Made by a program: the position numbers and the translations under genes. This document shows positions 47,409 through 55,378 of a stretch of 64,000 bases of DNA, one piece after another (position 1 is the stretch's first letter; the number at the start of each line of letters is the position of its first letter). This DNA comes from Nitrospira sp. (lineage in GTDB: Bacteria; Nitrospirota; Nitrospiria; Nitrospirales; Nitrospiraceae), in contig JABFSU010000057.1 of the NCBI GenBank assembly GCA_013140455.1, forward strand, positions 1-64,000. Reading direction: 5' to 3'. The notes under the pieces are model-generated. The model was not told where the DNA came from. It saw only the letters and a list, made by a program, of their open reading frames with translations, and did no database searches.

Positions 47409-47648
47409 TCACAGCGCAGCCACGGCATCCTTTACGACTTTCGTGACCTTGGCCAGAATACCGGCGTCATTGGGGAGATCCAGGATATCGTCTTCGGACA
47501 CCGTGATGAATTTCCGGTTCGGCCCCTTGGTGAAGGAGATCAAGAACATACTGTTCGACGGAGTGACCGGAATCACGACCTGCACCGCCGCATCCACCTC
47601 CTTGATCACATCCAAAAACTTCTGCTTCCCCGCTTCCATCTCATCCAT
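47409..47648 (-). CDS. Small hypothetical protein
   Basis: 79-aa acidic protein (VVIPVTPSNSMFLISFTKGPNRKFITVSEDDILDL; helical C-terminus AKVTKVVKDAVAAL, written in parts). No family recognised. It lies between the beta-lactamase-fold gene and the TlpA-like gene, on the same strand. Confidence 0.65.
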   Translation of the reverse strand: MDEMEAGKQKFLDVIKEVDAAVQVVIPVTPSNSMFLISFTKGPNRKFITVSEDDILDLPNDAGILAKVTKVVKDAVAAL

Positions 47649-47696
47649 CCTTTTCTCCCCTCACCCACTCGGCGCGGCGGCCAGAGCATCCCAGTA

Positions 47697-47741
47697 TGCG
47701 CGCGTTGAACGAGCACAGCCTCACCGTGCGCGTTCCGCGAG
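47697..47741. repeat. Dispersed GC-rich repeat, family A copy 3 (inverted, diverged)
   Basis: Reads tgcgcgcgttgaacgagcac through gcgcgttccgcgagc. Compared with the reverse complement of 25548-25593 the two ends match well (tgcgcgcgt-gaacgag and gcgcgttccgcgagc) and the centre differs. Confidence 0.6.
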
Positions 47742-47768
47742 CAGCGGGAGCCCTGGTTGACACGCCTC

Positions 47769-48302
47769 TTACATCTTATTCGCGCCGCCCACCAGCAACT
47801 TCTCAACCTCTGCCGTAATCACATCCGCCGCCGCAAGATCCATGTTCCCGACCCGCTGCCATCGGATGACCCCGGCCTGATCGATCACATACACGTTGGG
47901 GATAAACTTTCCGCCGCCGTAGAGTTTGTCGGTAACTTTCCCCGGATCGAGCAGATAGGGATAGGTGACTTTCACAGGAAAAGCAGAGAGGAACTCGCCG
48001 ACGCTCTTCTTCGAGTCGCCGGAAGAATTGACGCCCACCACCGCCACATCCTTGCCCTTCGTCAGCTCGGACACTTTCTGGAGGGTCGAGCCCTGCATCA
48101 TACAAGGATCGCAGATATGAAACAGGCCGAGGACAATGACTTTCCCCTTATAGGCATCTAACGACACCGTCTCGCCGGTAATCGCCGTCAACGTAAACGA
48201 CGGCGCTTTCTCGCCTACTTTGAAGAATCCAGCCGCCAGCACCAGATGCGCCGCGAAAACCGGAAAGAGTACCGCCCCGAGCACCCACAGAGATCGCTTC
48301 AT
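47769..48302 (-). CDS. TlpA-like exported thioredoxin
   Basis: 177-aa periplasmic thiol-disulfide protein of the TlpA/ResA type. A signal peptide (SLWVLGAVLFPVFAAHLVLA) is followed by a peroxiredoxin/TlpA domain with GEKAPSFTLTAITGE, the redox site FHICDPCMMQ (CxxC), and a cis-Pro region GKFIPNVYVID. It is likely involved in cytochrome c maturation or thiol maintenance. ATG 48302 opens the signal peptide. Confidence 0.88.
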   Translation of the reverse strand: MKRSLWVLGAVLFPVFAAHLVLAAGFFKVGEKAPSFTLTAITGETVSLDAYKGKVIVLGLFHICDPCMMQGSTLQKVSELTKGKDVAVVGVNSSGDSKKSVGEFLSAFPVKVTYPYLLDPGKVTDKLYGGGKFIPNVYVIDQAGVIRWQRVGNMDLAAADVITAEVEKLLVGGANKM

Positions 48303-48440
48303 AACAGCCTCCTTCGCCATCGATCAAACAACCGAATGAACGACGAACGCTATCCTACCATGCAGAATTTTTCAGGGGCAACGGCAGACAACAGATCCAT
48401 CTGGTTTCACCCCACACCCGGCGTTGTGTGGCGCTTTGAT

Positions 48441-49697
48441 TCACCGATGGAACAGGTGACGGATCGAAGCCGGAGGAGAGAGCCATCGTGAGAGCGTGTG
48501 AATAGGGCTCACTCCGCGAGCGAGCCAGGGCAACAACCGGCGCCAGCGGAACCAAGCCGGCGGCGCTTGCACGATCGGATCGTGACTGCGACACAACGCG
48601 ATCCCGTATCGCCACCGCGCATTCCAATCATCTTGAAGAGTAAACAACAACGCCCCGACATCGCGATCGTCGAGCCCCTCCTGCTGTTGCAGAAGCAGGC
48701 TTTTCGGCATGCGTTGGGCCAAACTCAAGACATCGGAATCAGCCGCAATCATGTTCAGGATCTGTGGGGGAATGGGCGCCTCCATGACTCGATGGGACAG
48801 CGCCAGACCAAGCAGCAGGACCCGATAACATTTCCATTCCAGGGCGGTCGTGAGCACCCGCTTCCAATTCAGCCGCCCGGCACGGATAAGTCCGGCCGCC
48901 TCCGTCACCAAGCTGAGTTGTCCCCACGCCTGATGTGCTCCATGCATGCAGAGCACAAGCAACACTTCCTCCGGAGCCATCCCCTTGATCTTCCGGCCGT
49001 TCAGCGAGACCGGCCTGGCGTGCCCCCACACCTCCGGCCGGTCAATAGGGAAGATCATACGCGCATGTCTCACCGCCCACAGCAGCTCGACCTGACAAGA
49101 CGTGCCGGCGTGAAGATAGACGAGCGGCCGCTCGCATACACCGGCATCAACAGTGCGATCACTCGCCCCTCCGCGCACAGAATAGCCCTGTGAGATCAAC
49201 GCCCGCTCTGCATCCGCAAGTTGCTCCCGGCGCACAAGCGCGACCAGATCGGCGTGAGCACAGAGCGTGGGATCACCGTAGATCATGGCTGCCAAGCCGA
49301 CACCCCTGAAAGGAAGCACCGAGACTCCGGCCTCGCCAAAGGCCCGAGATAGGCGAAGCAGTTCAGCCGCTCCAGCTCGATTCGCGGCGGCCGCCTCTTC
49401 CGTCCGCCGGCGAAGCGCATCCAGATCCGCCGGGGGAACAAGGTCCGCACACAGTTCGGTCAGCGTCCTGGCGAGCAGGGACTCGACCCCATGGCTCTTG
49501 GCCAACTCCAGCAGCAACGGCCAATTCAAACCGGCTTGCGCGACATCAAGAATCCGGCGACGGAGAGACTCAGGCACCGCCGCTCTGGCGCACCAGATGA
49601 GGAATTGGGCCTCCCGGAAACGCACCGGGTTCACCCATCCGGCAGACGCCGTCGTAGATGCCGCTCCATCGACCGGATGTCGAAACGAGAATCCCAC
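48441..49697 (-). CDS. RiPP-cluster nucleotidyltransferase 2 (NTP_transf_5 type), probably inactive
   Basis: 418-aa member of the uncharacterised nucleotidyltransferase family found in lasso-peptide and exopolysaccharide loci, paralogous to the gene at 59052. The N-terminal helical part (FLIWCARAAVPESLRRRI) and the body align well, but the catalytic motif differs: FRGVGLAAMIYGDPTLC-AHADLVALV, where paralogue 1 has LRDFSDLDLLI. The second Asp of DxD and the preceding Arg/Asp are lost, so catalysis is doubtful. GTG start, two nt after the hydroxylase stop. Confidence 0.85.
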   Translation of the reverse strand: MGFSFRHPVDGAASTTASAGWVNPVRFREAQFLIWCARAAVPESLRRRILDVAQAGLNWPLLLELAKSHGVESLLARTLTELCADLVPPADLDALRRRTEEAAAANRAGAAELLRLSRAFGEAGVSVLPFRGVGLAAMIYGDPTLCAHADLVALVRREQLADAERALISQGYSVRGGASDRTVDAGVCERPLVYLHAGTSCQVELLWAVRHARMIFPIDRPEVWGHARPVSLNGRKIKGMAPEEVLLVLCMHGAHQAWGQLSLVTEAAGLIRAGRLNWKRVLTTALEWKCYRVLLLGLALSHRVMEAPIPPQILNMIAADSDVLSLAQRMPKSLLLQQQEGLDDRDVGALLFTLQDDWNARWRYGIALCRSHDPIVQAPPAWFRWRRLLPWLARGVSPIHTLSRWLSPPASIRHLFHR

Positions 49698-49699
49698 CG

Positions 49700-50743
49700 C
49701 TAAACCCTCCTCTCGAGCAACCGAGTCACGCCGCGAACCGCACTGACAAAGGGAGTCCCATAGAGCTTGGAAACCGTGGCAAATTCCTGGGACTCTCCCC
49801 CAGGAATCCCGACGCGCAATACCTCCGGCTTCCCCGGAGCGTACAACGTGCCAAAGAGCGCATCCCAGAGAGTAAATTTCACCCCAAAGTTCTTATTCCA
49901 ATGCCGAGGGTCGATGCTGTGATGAAGCTGGTGGTGTGCCGGGCTCATCACAAGCCGGTTCAACCAAGGCCCATAGGACATCCAGATATGGGAATGCCGA
50001 AGATGAGTCCCCAGCAACCCATAGACAAACCCGAAAATGCTCACGCCGAAGATCATCATGAACTGGCGGTCACGTCCGAGCACATTTTGAAACAACAGAG
50101 CCGACAGTCCGACCACCGGCGCTTGCAGCACCACTGTGATCAGATTTTCAACCGGATGCACCCGAAACGCAGCCGCCGGAGTCAACACCTCGGCGGAATG
50201 ATGCACTTGGTGGAATGACCAGAGGACGGGATTCCTGTGGAGCCACACATGCGCCCAGTAATTGATCAGATCGGACAAGAGCAGAAACCCCATCGTCGCG
50301 ACGGCGATCGTCGCCGGGGTCATTGACCCGGGAGGCTCCCAGCCCATTCGCTGGATGACCACCGCCGAGAGAATCTTAGCGGTCAGGAGGCCAACCCCTG
50401 AGAAGACCGGGATCCACATAAGAAAATTCAGCACAAGATCGACAGCCATGAAACGTAGATCCAACAGCGTGGACGGATGGCGATAAATGTGAGCCGGAAA
50501 CGCATACTCGCGAAAGGACGTGGCGGTCGTTCCGCCCTGCCGCAGTGCGACAAGATAGAGCAACCAGGCCAACACCAGACTGGAGAGCAGATACGGCCAG
50601 GCCAGCCCGTTCGTGAAGTTGACGAACACCAACGGAATCCGCTCAAGGGCCTCTTGAAAACTGGCCCAGGAGTGGAATGACGCAAACACCGTCTCCCACA
50701 CCCGCTCAAAGAACCAGCTGATACGCTCGATCATAGCCGACAC
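49700..50743 (-). CDS. RiPP-cluster membrane di-iron hydroxylase 1 (sterol desaturase/fatty acid hydroxylase superfamily)
   Basis: 347-aa integral membrane protein of the fatty acid hydroxylase superfamily. The di-iron His clusters are WAHVWLHR, WSFHQVHHS, and HHQLHHSIDPRH with the later NFGV motif. About five membrane helices. It shares its layout, including SAEVLTP and YGP-L, with the gene at 51453, so the two arose by duplication. Its place between precursor 1 and NTase 2 suggests it may oxidise the peptide, a membrane partner or a lipid; this is inference. ATG 50734 is an alternative start. Confidence 0.88.
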   Translation of the reverse strand: MSAMIERISWFFERVWETVFASFHSWASFQEALERIPLVFVNFTNGLAWPYLLSSLVLAWLLYLVALRQGGTTATSFREYAFPAHIYRHPSTLLDLRFMAVDLVLNFLMWIPVFSGVGLLTAKILSAVVIQRMGWEPPGSMTPATIAVATMGFLLLSDLINYWAHVWLHRNPVLWSFHQVHHSAEVLTPAAAFRVHPVENLITVVLQAPVVGLSALLFQNVLGRDRQFMMIFGVSIFGFVYGLLGTHLRHSHIWMSYGPWLNRLVMSPAHHQLHHSIDPRHWNKNFGVKFTLWDALFGTLYAPGKPEVLRVGIPGGESQEFATVSKLYGTPFVSAVRGVTRLLERRV

Positions 50744-50841
50744 CTAGCCCCACACAGATCATCCGGCCCAGACGCTTCTCTTCACGCGAGGCGCTCCGAG
50801 GGTCAGAGGCCTCGGCATCACTGCCCGTTCAGGAACACCGC

Positions 50842-50874
50842 AAGACTGGTTGGCGATTCTCGCCAACCAGTCTT
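50842..50874 (-). promoter_or_regulatory. Perfect stem-loop downstream of precursor 1
   Basis: AAGACTGGTTGGCGA-3 nt-TCGCCAACCAGTCTT, a 15-bp perfect stem starting 41 nt after the precursor stop, before hydroxylase 1. There is no T-run, so it may be an attenuator or a 3'-end stabiliser of the short precursor transcript rather than a full terminator. Confidence 0.8.
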
Positions 50875-50914
50875 GCCAGCGCACGCTTCGCACCTCTGTC
50901 GCCAGAGGCATCAA

Positions 50915-51043
50915 TTAGCTGATGCAGGCGTTATCCACTGCCTTCTGACACTGCTCCTTGTACTTCTGACCCGTCACATCGCGCAGCAATTCATGCGCGA
51001 CCAACACAGGCTCCGAGTACGCTTCCTTCTTCTGTTGCTCCAT
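50915..51043 (-). CDS. RiPP precursor peptide 1
   Basis: 42-codon gene with a strong AAAGGGGGTGAA ribosome-binding site before ATG 51043. The leader begins MEQQKKEAYSE and carries PVLVAHELLRDVTG, shared with precursors 2 and 3. Spacing matches the lasso-leader rule Y9-x2-P12-x-L14-x3-(E18 for Gly)-x5-T24. The segment after it is QKYKEQCQKAVDNACIS with two Cys and a C-terminal Ser, a possible HPr-kinase-like target. No Asp/Glu lies 7-9 residues after a Gly1, so a classical lasso ring is not evident. Confidence 0.88.
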   Translation of the reverse strand: MEQQKKEAYSEPVLVAHELLRDVTGQKYKEQCQKAVDNACIS

Positions 51044-51223
51044 GGTTGTTCACCCCCTTTCTTTCATCAGAGTCCCCCGTGCTCCAGACGGCTCACGGGA
51101 GCGACGGCCCCTATCTATCTTCACCCTGCGTCTCCCTCTCGCACCCCTGCGCTGCCGAAACAAAAGAAGGACGCGCAACCAACTCTTGCATCACCGGCAA
51201 TCCCTGGACCATCTCGTCCAAGT

Positions 51224-51261
51224 CGTGAGCTGGCCGGTCCTCTCGAACCGGCCAGCTCACG
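51224..51261 (-). promoter_or_regulatory. Stem-loop downstream of precursor 2
   Basis: CGTGAGCTGGCCGGT-8 nt-ACCGGCCAGCTCACG, a 15-bp stem 31 nt after the precursor 2 stop. Same position relative to the gene as the hairpins after the other precursors. Confidence 0.8.
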
Positions 51262-51291
51262 CTTACAGGTAGCGACTCACACAATCCCAAC

Positions 51292-51429
51292 CTAGAAGTT
51301 GGCACCGTCGCTCTCCTTACCGCCCTTGTCACTAGTCTTCACTCCGGACGCGCCACCGGTCACATCGCGCAACAATTCATGCGCGATCAATACAGGCTCC
51401 GAATACGATTCCTTCTTCTGTTGTTCCAT
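51292..51429 (-). CDS. RiPP precursor peptide 2
   Basis: 45-codon gene, ATG 51429, with an AAAGGGGGTGAA site. The leader (MEQQKKESYSE, PVLIAHELLRDVTG) is nearly identical to precursors 1 and 3. If cleavage follows the lasso rule (Thr at -2), the core is GASGVKTSDKGGKESDGANF: Gly1 and Asp9, an arrangement allowing a 9-residue macrolactam ring. The GxSG start recurs in precursors 4 and 5. Lies between hydroxylase 2 and precursor 1. Confidence 0.9.
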   Translation of the reverse strand: MEQQKKESYSEPVLIAHELLRDVTGGASGVKTSDKGGKESDGANF

Positions 51430-51452
51430 GCTTGTTCACCCCCTTTCTCTTG

Positions 51453-52529
51453 TTAAAGTCCCTCAGAACGCACGGCATCCTGAGAGCGAGTGAGCGGGCC
51501 GGACGCAACGCTTCGCCGGATCAATCTTCCTACGCGTTGGAACGGCCCGGCATACAGCTTCCCAACCGTCGAAAACTCGTCCTTCTTCATACCGACAAGC
51601 CCGAATTGGAGGCATTCGTGGCGATCCGGCACGCAAAGCGTACCGAAGACCCAGTCCCATAGTGCGAACTTCACGCCGAAGTTCTTATCGTGATGCCGAG
51701 GATCAATGCTGTGATGCGTTTGGTGCACGATCGGACTCAGCAGCACACGATCAAGCAGGGGACCGTAGGAAATAGGAAGATGCGAATGCTGCAGGTGGAA
51801 TCCAGATAGTCCATACATGAACGCCACAAGACTCACGCCGAACACGGTCGTCACAGCTAACTCGTGCGCCGGAATGGCCTGATAAAAGATGAACGCCGAT
51901 CCGATCACCGGCACACGAAAGATCGTCGTGACAAAGAATTCCACCGGGTGGGCGCGATAGGCCGAGAGCGGAGTCAATACTTCAGCCGAATGATGGACCT
52001 GGTGAAATGCCCACAGCAGCGGAACTTTGTGGAGCAGCATGTGGCTCCAGTAGTTCATAAAGTCGTGCAGCAGATAGAAGCCCAGCGCTGCGGCAAAGAG
52101 GGCCGGCACGGACAAGGTGACCGGAGGTGCCCACCCCGCATAGCCGGCCAAGACGGCACTCCCGATCTTCCCGGCAATGGCGCCGAGGCCGGCCAGCATG
52201 GGGAAACAGAAGAACACATTGAAGAGGAGACTCACGACATAGAATCGGTAGTCCAACCTCGCGGAGGGATGGGCGAACACGTGAGCAGGAAAGAGAAAGG
52301 CCGAGAATGCTTTTGCCGACCATGCGGCTCGCGGCTTGGACAGGAGGTACGCTCCCCCCGCTATCGTCACACTGGCCAGCGCATAGGGCCAGGCCAGGCC
52401 GCTAGTGAACCGGGTAAACATCCCGCTGATCTCACCGACAGCAGCCGTCACACCGTCCCAGGAAGAGACGGCGGACAAGGCGTATTCCGCACATCTCTCG
52501 AGAAACCATTGCACCGTCTCAAACGACAT
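51453..52529 (-). CDS. RiPP-cluster membrane di-iron hydroxylase 2
   Basis: 358-aa membrane protein, paralogue of the gene at 49700. His clusters: YWSHMLLHK, AFHQVHHS, VHQTHHSIDPRHH. About five membrane helices (FLFPAHVFAH, LFNVFFCFPMLAGLGAIAG, among others). The start MSFETVQWF at 52529 matches the N-terminus of the paralogue and has an AAAGG site; an open frame continues upstream to 52601. Two precursor genes flank it (3 upstream, 2 downstream), and peptide hydroxylation is a possible role. Confidence 0.88.
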   Translation of the reverse strand: MSFETVQWFLERCAEYALSAVSSWDGVTAAVGEISGMFTRFTSGLAWPYALASVTIAGGAYLLSKPRAAWSAKAFSAFLFPAHVFAHPSARLDYRFYVVSLLFNVFFCFPMLAGLGAIAGKIGSAVLAGYAGWAPPVTLSVPALFAAALGFYLLHDFMNYWSHMLLHKVPLLWAFHQVHHSAEVLTPLSAYRAHPVEFFVTTIFRVPVIGSAFIFYQAIPAHELAVTTVFGVSLVAFMYGLSGFHLQHSHLPISYGPLLDRVLLSPIVHQTHHSIDPRHHDKNFGVKFALWDWVFGTLCVPDRHECLQFGLVGMKKDEFSTVGKLYAGPFQRVGRLIRRSVASGPLTRSQDAVRSEGL

Positions 52530-52553
52530 CTGCCTTTCACCCTTTCCCATCCC

Positions 52554-52587
52554 TGGGTTGACCGCCCCCTGCGGGACGGCCAACCCA
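52554..52587 (-). promoter_or_regulatory. Stem-loop downstream of precursor 3
   Basis: TGGGTTG...CCAACCCA arms (52554-52560 and 52581-52587) with an inner CCG/CGG and CCC/GGG extension. It starts 26 nt after the precursor 3 stop. Confidence 0.72.
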
Positions 52588-52612
52588 AGAACAGCCCGCA
52601 CACTCGCGTGAA

Positions 52613-52741
52613 CTAGACGGGACCCTCACTACCGGCTTTCTCCGGGCTCTTCTCCCTGTACTTCACCCCCGTCACGTCGCGCAGCAATTCATGCGCGATC
52701 AACACGGGTTCGGAGTACGACTCCTTCTGCTGTTGTTCCAT
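52613..52741 (-). CDS. RiPP precursor peptide 3
   Basis: 42-codon gene, ATG 52741, with an AAAGGGGGTGAA site. The leader (MEQQQKESYSE, PVLIAHELLRDVTG) is of subtype 1-3. The segment after Thr24-Gly25 is VKYREKSPEKAGSEGPV, resembling precursor 1 at its start (xKYxE). No Gly1 plus Asp/Glu7-9, so no classical lasso ring unless another ring chemistry applies. Follows HPrK-2. Confidence 0.87.
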   Translation of the reverse strand: MEQQQKESYSEPVLIAHELLRDVTGVKYREKSPEKAGSEGPV

Positions 52742-52864
52742 GCTTCTTCACCCCCTTTCTCTTGTTGAAGTCCCTCGTAGCGCAAACGCATTACGAGAGC
52801 AGATCCGCAACGTTCTTGCCCAACCTGATTTCCGGACGCACCGATAGGCCTCACCGCCGGCCGA

Positions 52865-53899
52865 CTACGCCGCGGATCGCGCGTCAAGCAGCGGACGGAT
52901 CAACTTGGGCAGATCAAGGATGTCCCGGCCGAAGTGGAGCCGATAGCAATCGACCTGCTGAACGAGCTTCGCCAAGGCCTCAAACTCACGGCGGGCCACG
53001 GCCTGGTCATAGACCAACAACCCCTGCGGCATCAGCGCCTCGAGGGCGCGGCTCTTTGGCAGCGGCTCCAGACAGCTATGCGGCATATCAACGACGTGCG
53101 GGAACATGATGATGGCCGGCCTGCAGGTGCGGCCGATGGACTCGGCATAGAGGTCTTCTGACTGAAAGTGTTTCTTCTGGACCCCTTGTTTCAACAGCCC
53201 GGGGGGCGCATCGCGCAGCTCAGGGAAAAACTCGATCGTCCGGTCTGTCACATCGATCTTCATGGGGAAGGCAAGCAGTTCCATCTGCGTGCCTCGGTCG
53301 CGGAGCAAGGGATAGTCGTCGGAGAGATAATGGAATCCCGACCGCAGGAGCGACAAGAACGACGTCGTCTTCCCCTGGCCGCTATAGCCCGGAATCAAGA
53401 CGCCCTGGCCCGCATATTCCAACGCCGTCGCATGGACGGTAAACAGGCCGTTGCGCTTCAGCAGCTCAGCCAGCGCGAAGTGGAGAAAGCTCGTCCGCAC
53501 ATCCGGATGCATCGCGTCGGGTCGAATGAAGTAGCCTTCCACCAGATTTCTCGCGCCATCGATCACCAGCACACCCTGTTCATGAAAGTCGGCAATGAGC
53601 CGGTCCCCGTCCTGCACGATCTCGCATTGCCACAGCGGACGCATCGTGTCCCCCAGAGAGGGCCGCTCCCCTGCAAACAACACCTTCGAACCCGCCGACT
53701 TCGTGACCGGGACCTCCGCTCGACTTGCCACCTCGCCAAACTGAATCGTGAGCACCGACGCTCCCTGCGCAGCGGCCGCATGGAAATAGCGGAGGAAGGT
53801 GAGCGCTGGATCGATAAATGCAGGAATAGACGTCCGAAACCGGAGATCAAGGCCATGACAATTGAACAGATACTCGCCGGCGGTGACCGCTGTATTCAT
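52865..53899 (-). CDS. RiPP-cluster HPr-kinase-like kinase 2
   Basis: 344-aa protein with the HPr kinase/phosphorylase-like C-terminal domain: Walker A GYSGQGKTTSFLSLL, then FHYLSDDYPLL with the acidic pair, and a conserved end (YDQAVARREFEALAKLVQQV). Homologous kinases in lasso clusters phosphorylate a C-terminal Ser of the precursor (known for paeninodin-type clusters); here this is inference. ATG 53899 with a GGAGG site is preferred over the open frame up to 53971. 79 nt after PqqD-2. Confidence 0.9.
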   Translation of the reverse strand: MNTAVTAGEYLFNCHGLDLRFRTSIPAFIDPALTFLRYFHAAAAQGASVLTIQFGEVASRAEVPVTKSAGSKVLFAGERPSLGDTMRPLWQCEIVQDGDRLIADFHEQGVLVIDGARNLVEGYFIRPDAMHPDVRTSFLHFALAELLKRNGLFTVHATALEYAGQGVLIPGYSGQGKTTSFLSLLRSGFHYLSDDYPLLRDRGTQMELLAFPMKIDVTDRTIEFFPELRDAPPGLLKQGVQKKHFQSEDLYAESIGRTCRPAIIMFPHVVDMPHSCLEPLPKSRALEALMPQGLLVYDQAVARREFEALAKLVQQVDCYRLHFGRDILDLPKLIRPLLDARSAA

Positions 53900-53978
53900 G
53901 ACATCCTCCACTAGAGAAATTGGTTCCTTCTTCAACCCCGGCCAGCCCGTGCGAACTGCGCGGTGGTGCAATTCCTAT

Positions 53979-54437
53979 TCACGCCTGTTCAATGGTTAAC
54001 AGCCCCTCGTGGCTCAGATGGGTCACGAGGGCGAACAGATCATCGGCAATTCGCTCCGGCGGAGCGTCGAACCGCCCGCACAGGGCGGCGTGGATGGCCT
54101 GAAGGGACTGTGTTCCCGTACAGATTTCCCAGATCGCGCTGCCGACCCGATTCAACGTGTAGTAGCGGCCTGTGCTCAGATTCAGCAATACGGTCTCACC
54201 ATCGAGCGTCGTACCCTGAACATCCGGATTGGGGCGCGGCACCGCCGACATGAGCGCTTGACGGGTATCCTGCCTGCCCCGTTCAATCTGCTGCTGTTCC
54301 CCCTCCGACAGGACGGCACGAGCCGCTTCGGCCAGTTGCGCGGTCGTGGCCTGGCCCGACGGCGACACCTGCCCAGGCTCGGACTCCACAGTCATATCCG
54401 GCCTCAAGTCGGCGGTAATAAACGGCTGTCTCCCCAT
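53979..54437 (-). CDS. RiPP-cluster PqqD-like leader-binding protein 2
   Basis: 152-aa protein ending in a PqqD/RRE-type winged-helix domain (~70-150): GETVLLNLSTGRYYTLNRVG, SAIWEICTG, IHAALCGRFDAPPERIADDL. PqqD-like proteins (lasso B1) bind the precursor leader and present it to the modifying enzymes. The first ~70 residues are a variable, Gln/Glu-rich extension absent from the shorter paralogue at 61720. ATG 54437 with an AAGGGAG site. Confidence 0.9.
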   Translation of the reverse strand: MGRQPFITADLRPDMTVESEPGQVSPSGQATTAQLAEAARAVLSEGEQQQIERGRQDTRQALMSAVPRPNPDVQGTTLDGETVLLNLSTGRYYTLNRVGSAIWEICTGTQSLQAIHAALCGRFDAPPERIADDLFALVTHLSHEGLLTIEQA

Positions 54438-54478
54438 GATGACGCTCCCTTCGTTATGACTCGACAGTTCCACCCGCA

Positions 54479-55378
54479 CTACGCGCGTCCGGCACAGAGC
54501 AAATCGGCTAAGGCATCGCCGATCCGTTGCCCCGTATGGTTTTCGAAAAAGGTAAACCCCGGGCTGGTATTGACTTCGAAACAGTAATAGGTGCCGTCCG
54601 GTGTCCGGCGAAGATCGATCCCGCTCAGGCTCAATCCCAGTCCTTTGGCGAGATTGAGGCAGCGGGTCTGGACACTCGGCTCCAATTCGACCGCTCTCAT
54701 GGTGCGTTGCTTATCCTCGCGCTCGGCATACCGGTAATCCGCTCCATCCGACAGCACCTCGGTTGCAAACAACCGGTCTCCGACCGTGTGAACCCGCACA
54801 TCAGCGCCGGGAATGGTTTCTTGCAGTTGCACCGGGCAGGTCCGGATCTGTTCCAGGCGGGGAAAATCAGCCGGCGTGAGAGGCCGCACGATCGACCGCT
54901 CCGCGCTGATGGATTTGTAGATGACGCGCCCCTGACAGGCGTCATAGAAACGGCGCGCTTCCTCCGGCACCATCGTCACCAGCGTCTTCGGAACCATAAA
55001 GCCATACTGCTCGATCAGCCGCTGCTGATAAGGCTTCGACATGTTCGTATGCGATGCCTGGCGCCGGTTGACGACCAGGACCGGCAGACTTTCAGCGAAC
55101 TCCCAGAGCGTCGTCGCCACCATACGCTCACGAGGCGCCGAGCCTGACCGGACGCCGACTCCTCGGAGGTACACCGCATTGATACTTGCGGCATCGATGA
55201 CCCGCTGGCCGAGACGGATGCGCCCCACAGCCTGACCGCTGTCGGTCGACCAGGATACGTCCCAGTCCTGTCCGTCCGACTCCGGATGGACGAGCATCAG
55301 ATCAGCGTTCCGGACTGCGAGTCGGGCACACACGTTCGCGAGCACTGAATCGGCCATCGGCCCCATGAGAAGAATCAT
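54479..55378 (-). CDS. RiPP-cluster ATP-grasp ligase 1
   Basis: 299-aa ATP-grasp protein of the RimK/MvdD-like shape. An N-terminal alpha/beta region (AASINAVYLRGVGVRS) is followed by the ATP-grasp fold: VIYKSISAERSIVRP, VQLQETIPGADVRVHTVGD, and the metal/ATP site GIDLRRTPDGTYYCFEVNTS with intact E-x-N. Such enzymes form amide or ester bonds between peptide side chains, or ligate amino acids. No lasso cyclase is present nearby, so this is the best candidate for a bond-forming step. It overlaps ATP-grasp 2 by 77 nt; ATG 55357 is an alternative start. Confidence 0.88.
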   Translation of the reverse strand: MILLMGPMADSVLANVCARLAVRNADLMLVHPESDGQDWDVSWSTDSGQAVGRIRLGQRVIDAASINAVYLRGVGVRSGSAPRERMVATTLWEFAESLPVLVVNRRQASHTNMSKPYQQRLIEQYGFMVPKTLVTMVPEEARRFYDACQGRVIYKSISAERSIVRPLTPADFPRLEQIRTCPVQLQETIPGADVRVHTVGDRLFATEVLSDGADYRYAEREDKQRTMRAVELEPSVQTRCLNLAKGLGLSLSGIDLRRTPDGTYYCFEVNTSPGFTFFENHTGQRIGDALADLLCAGRA

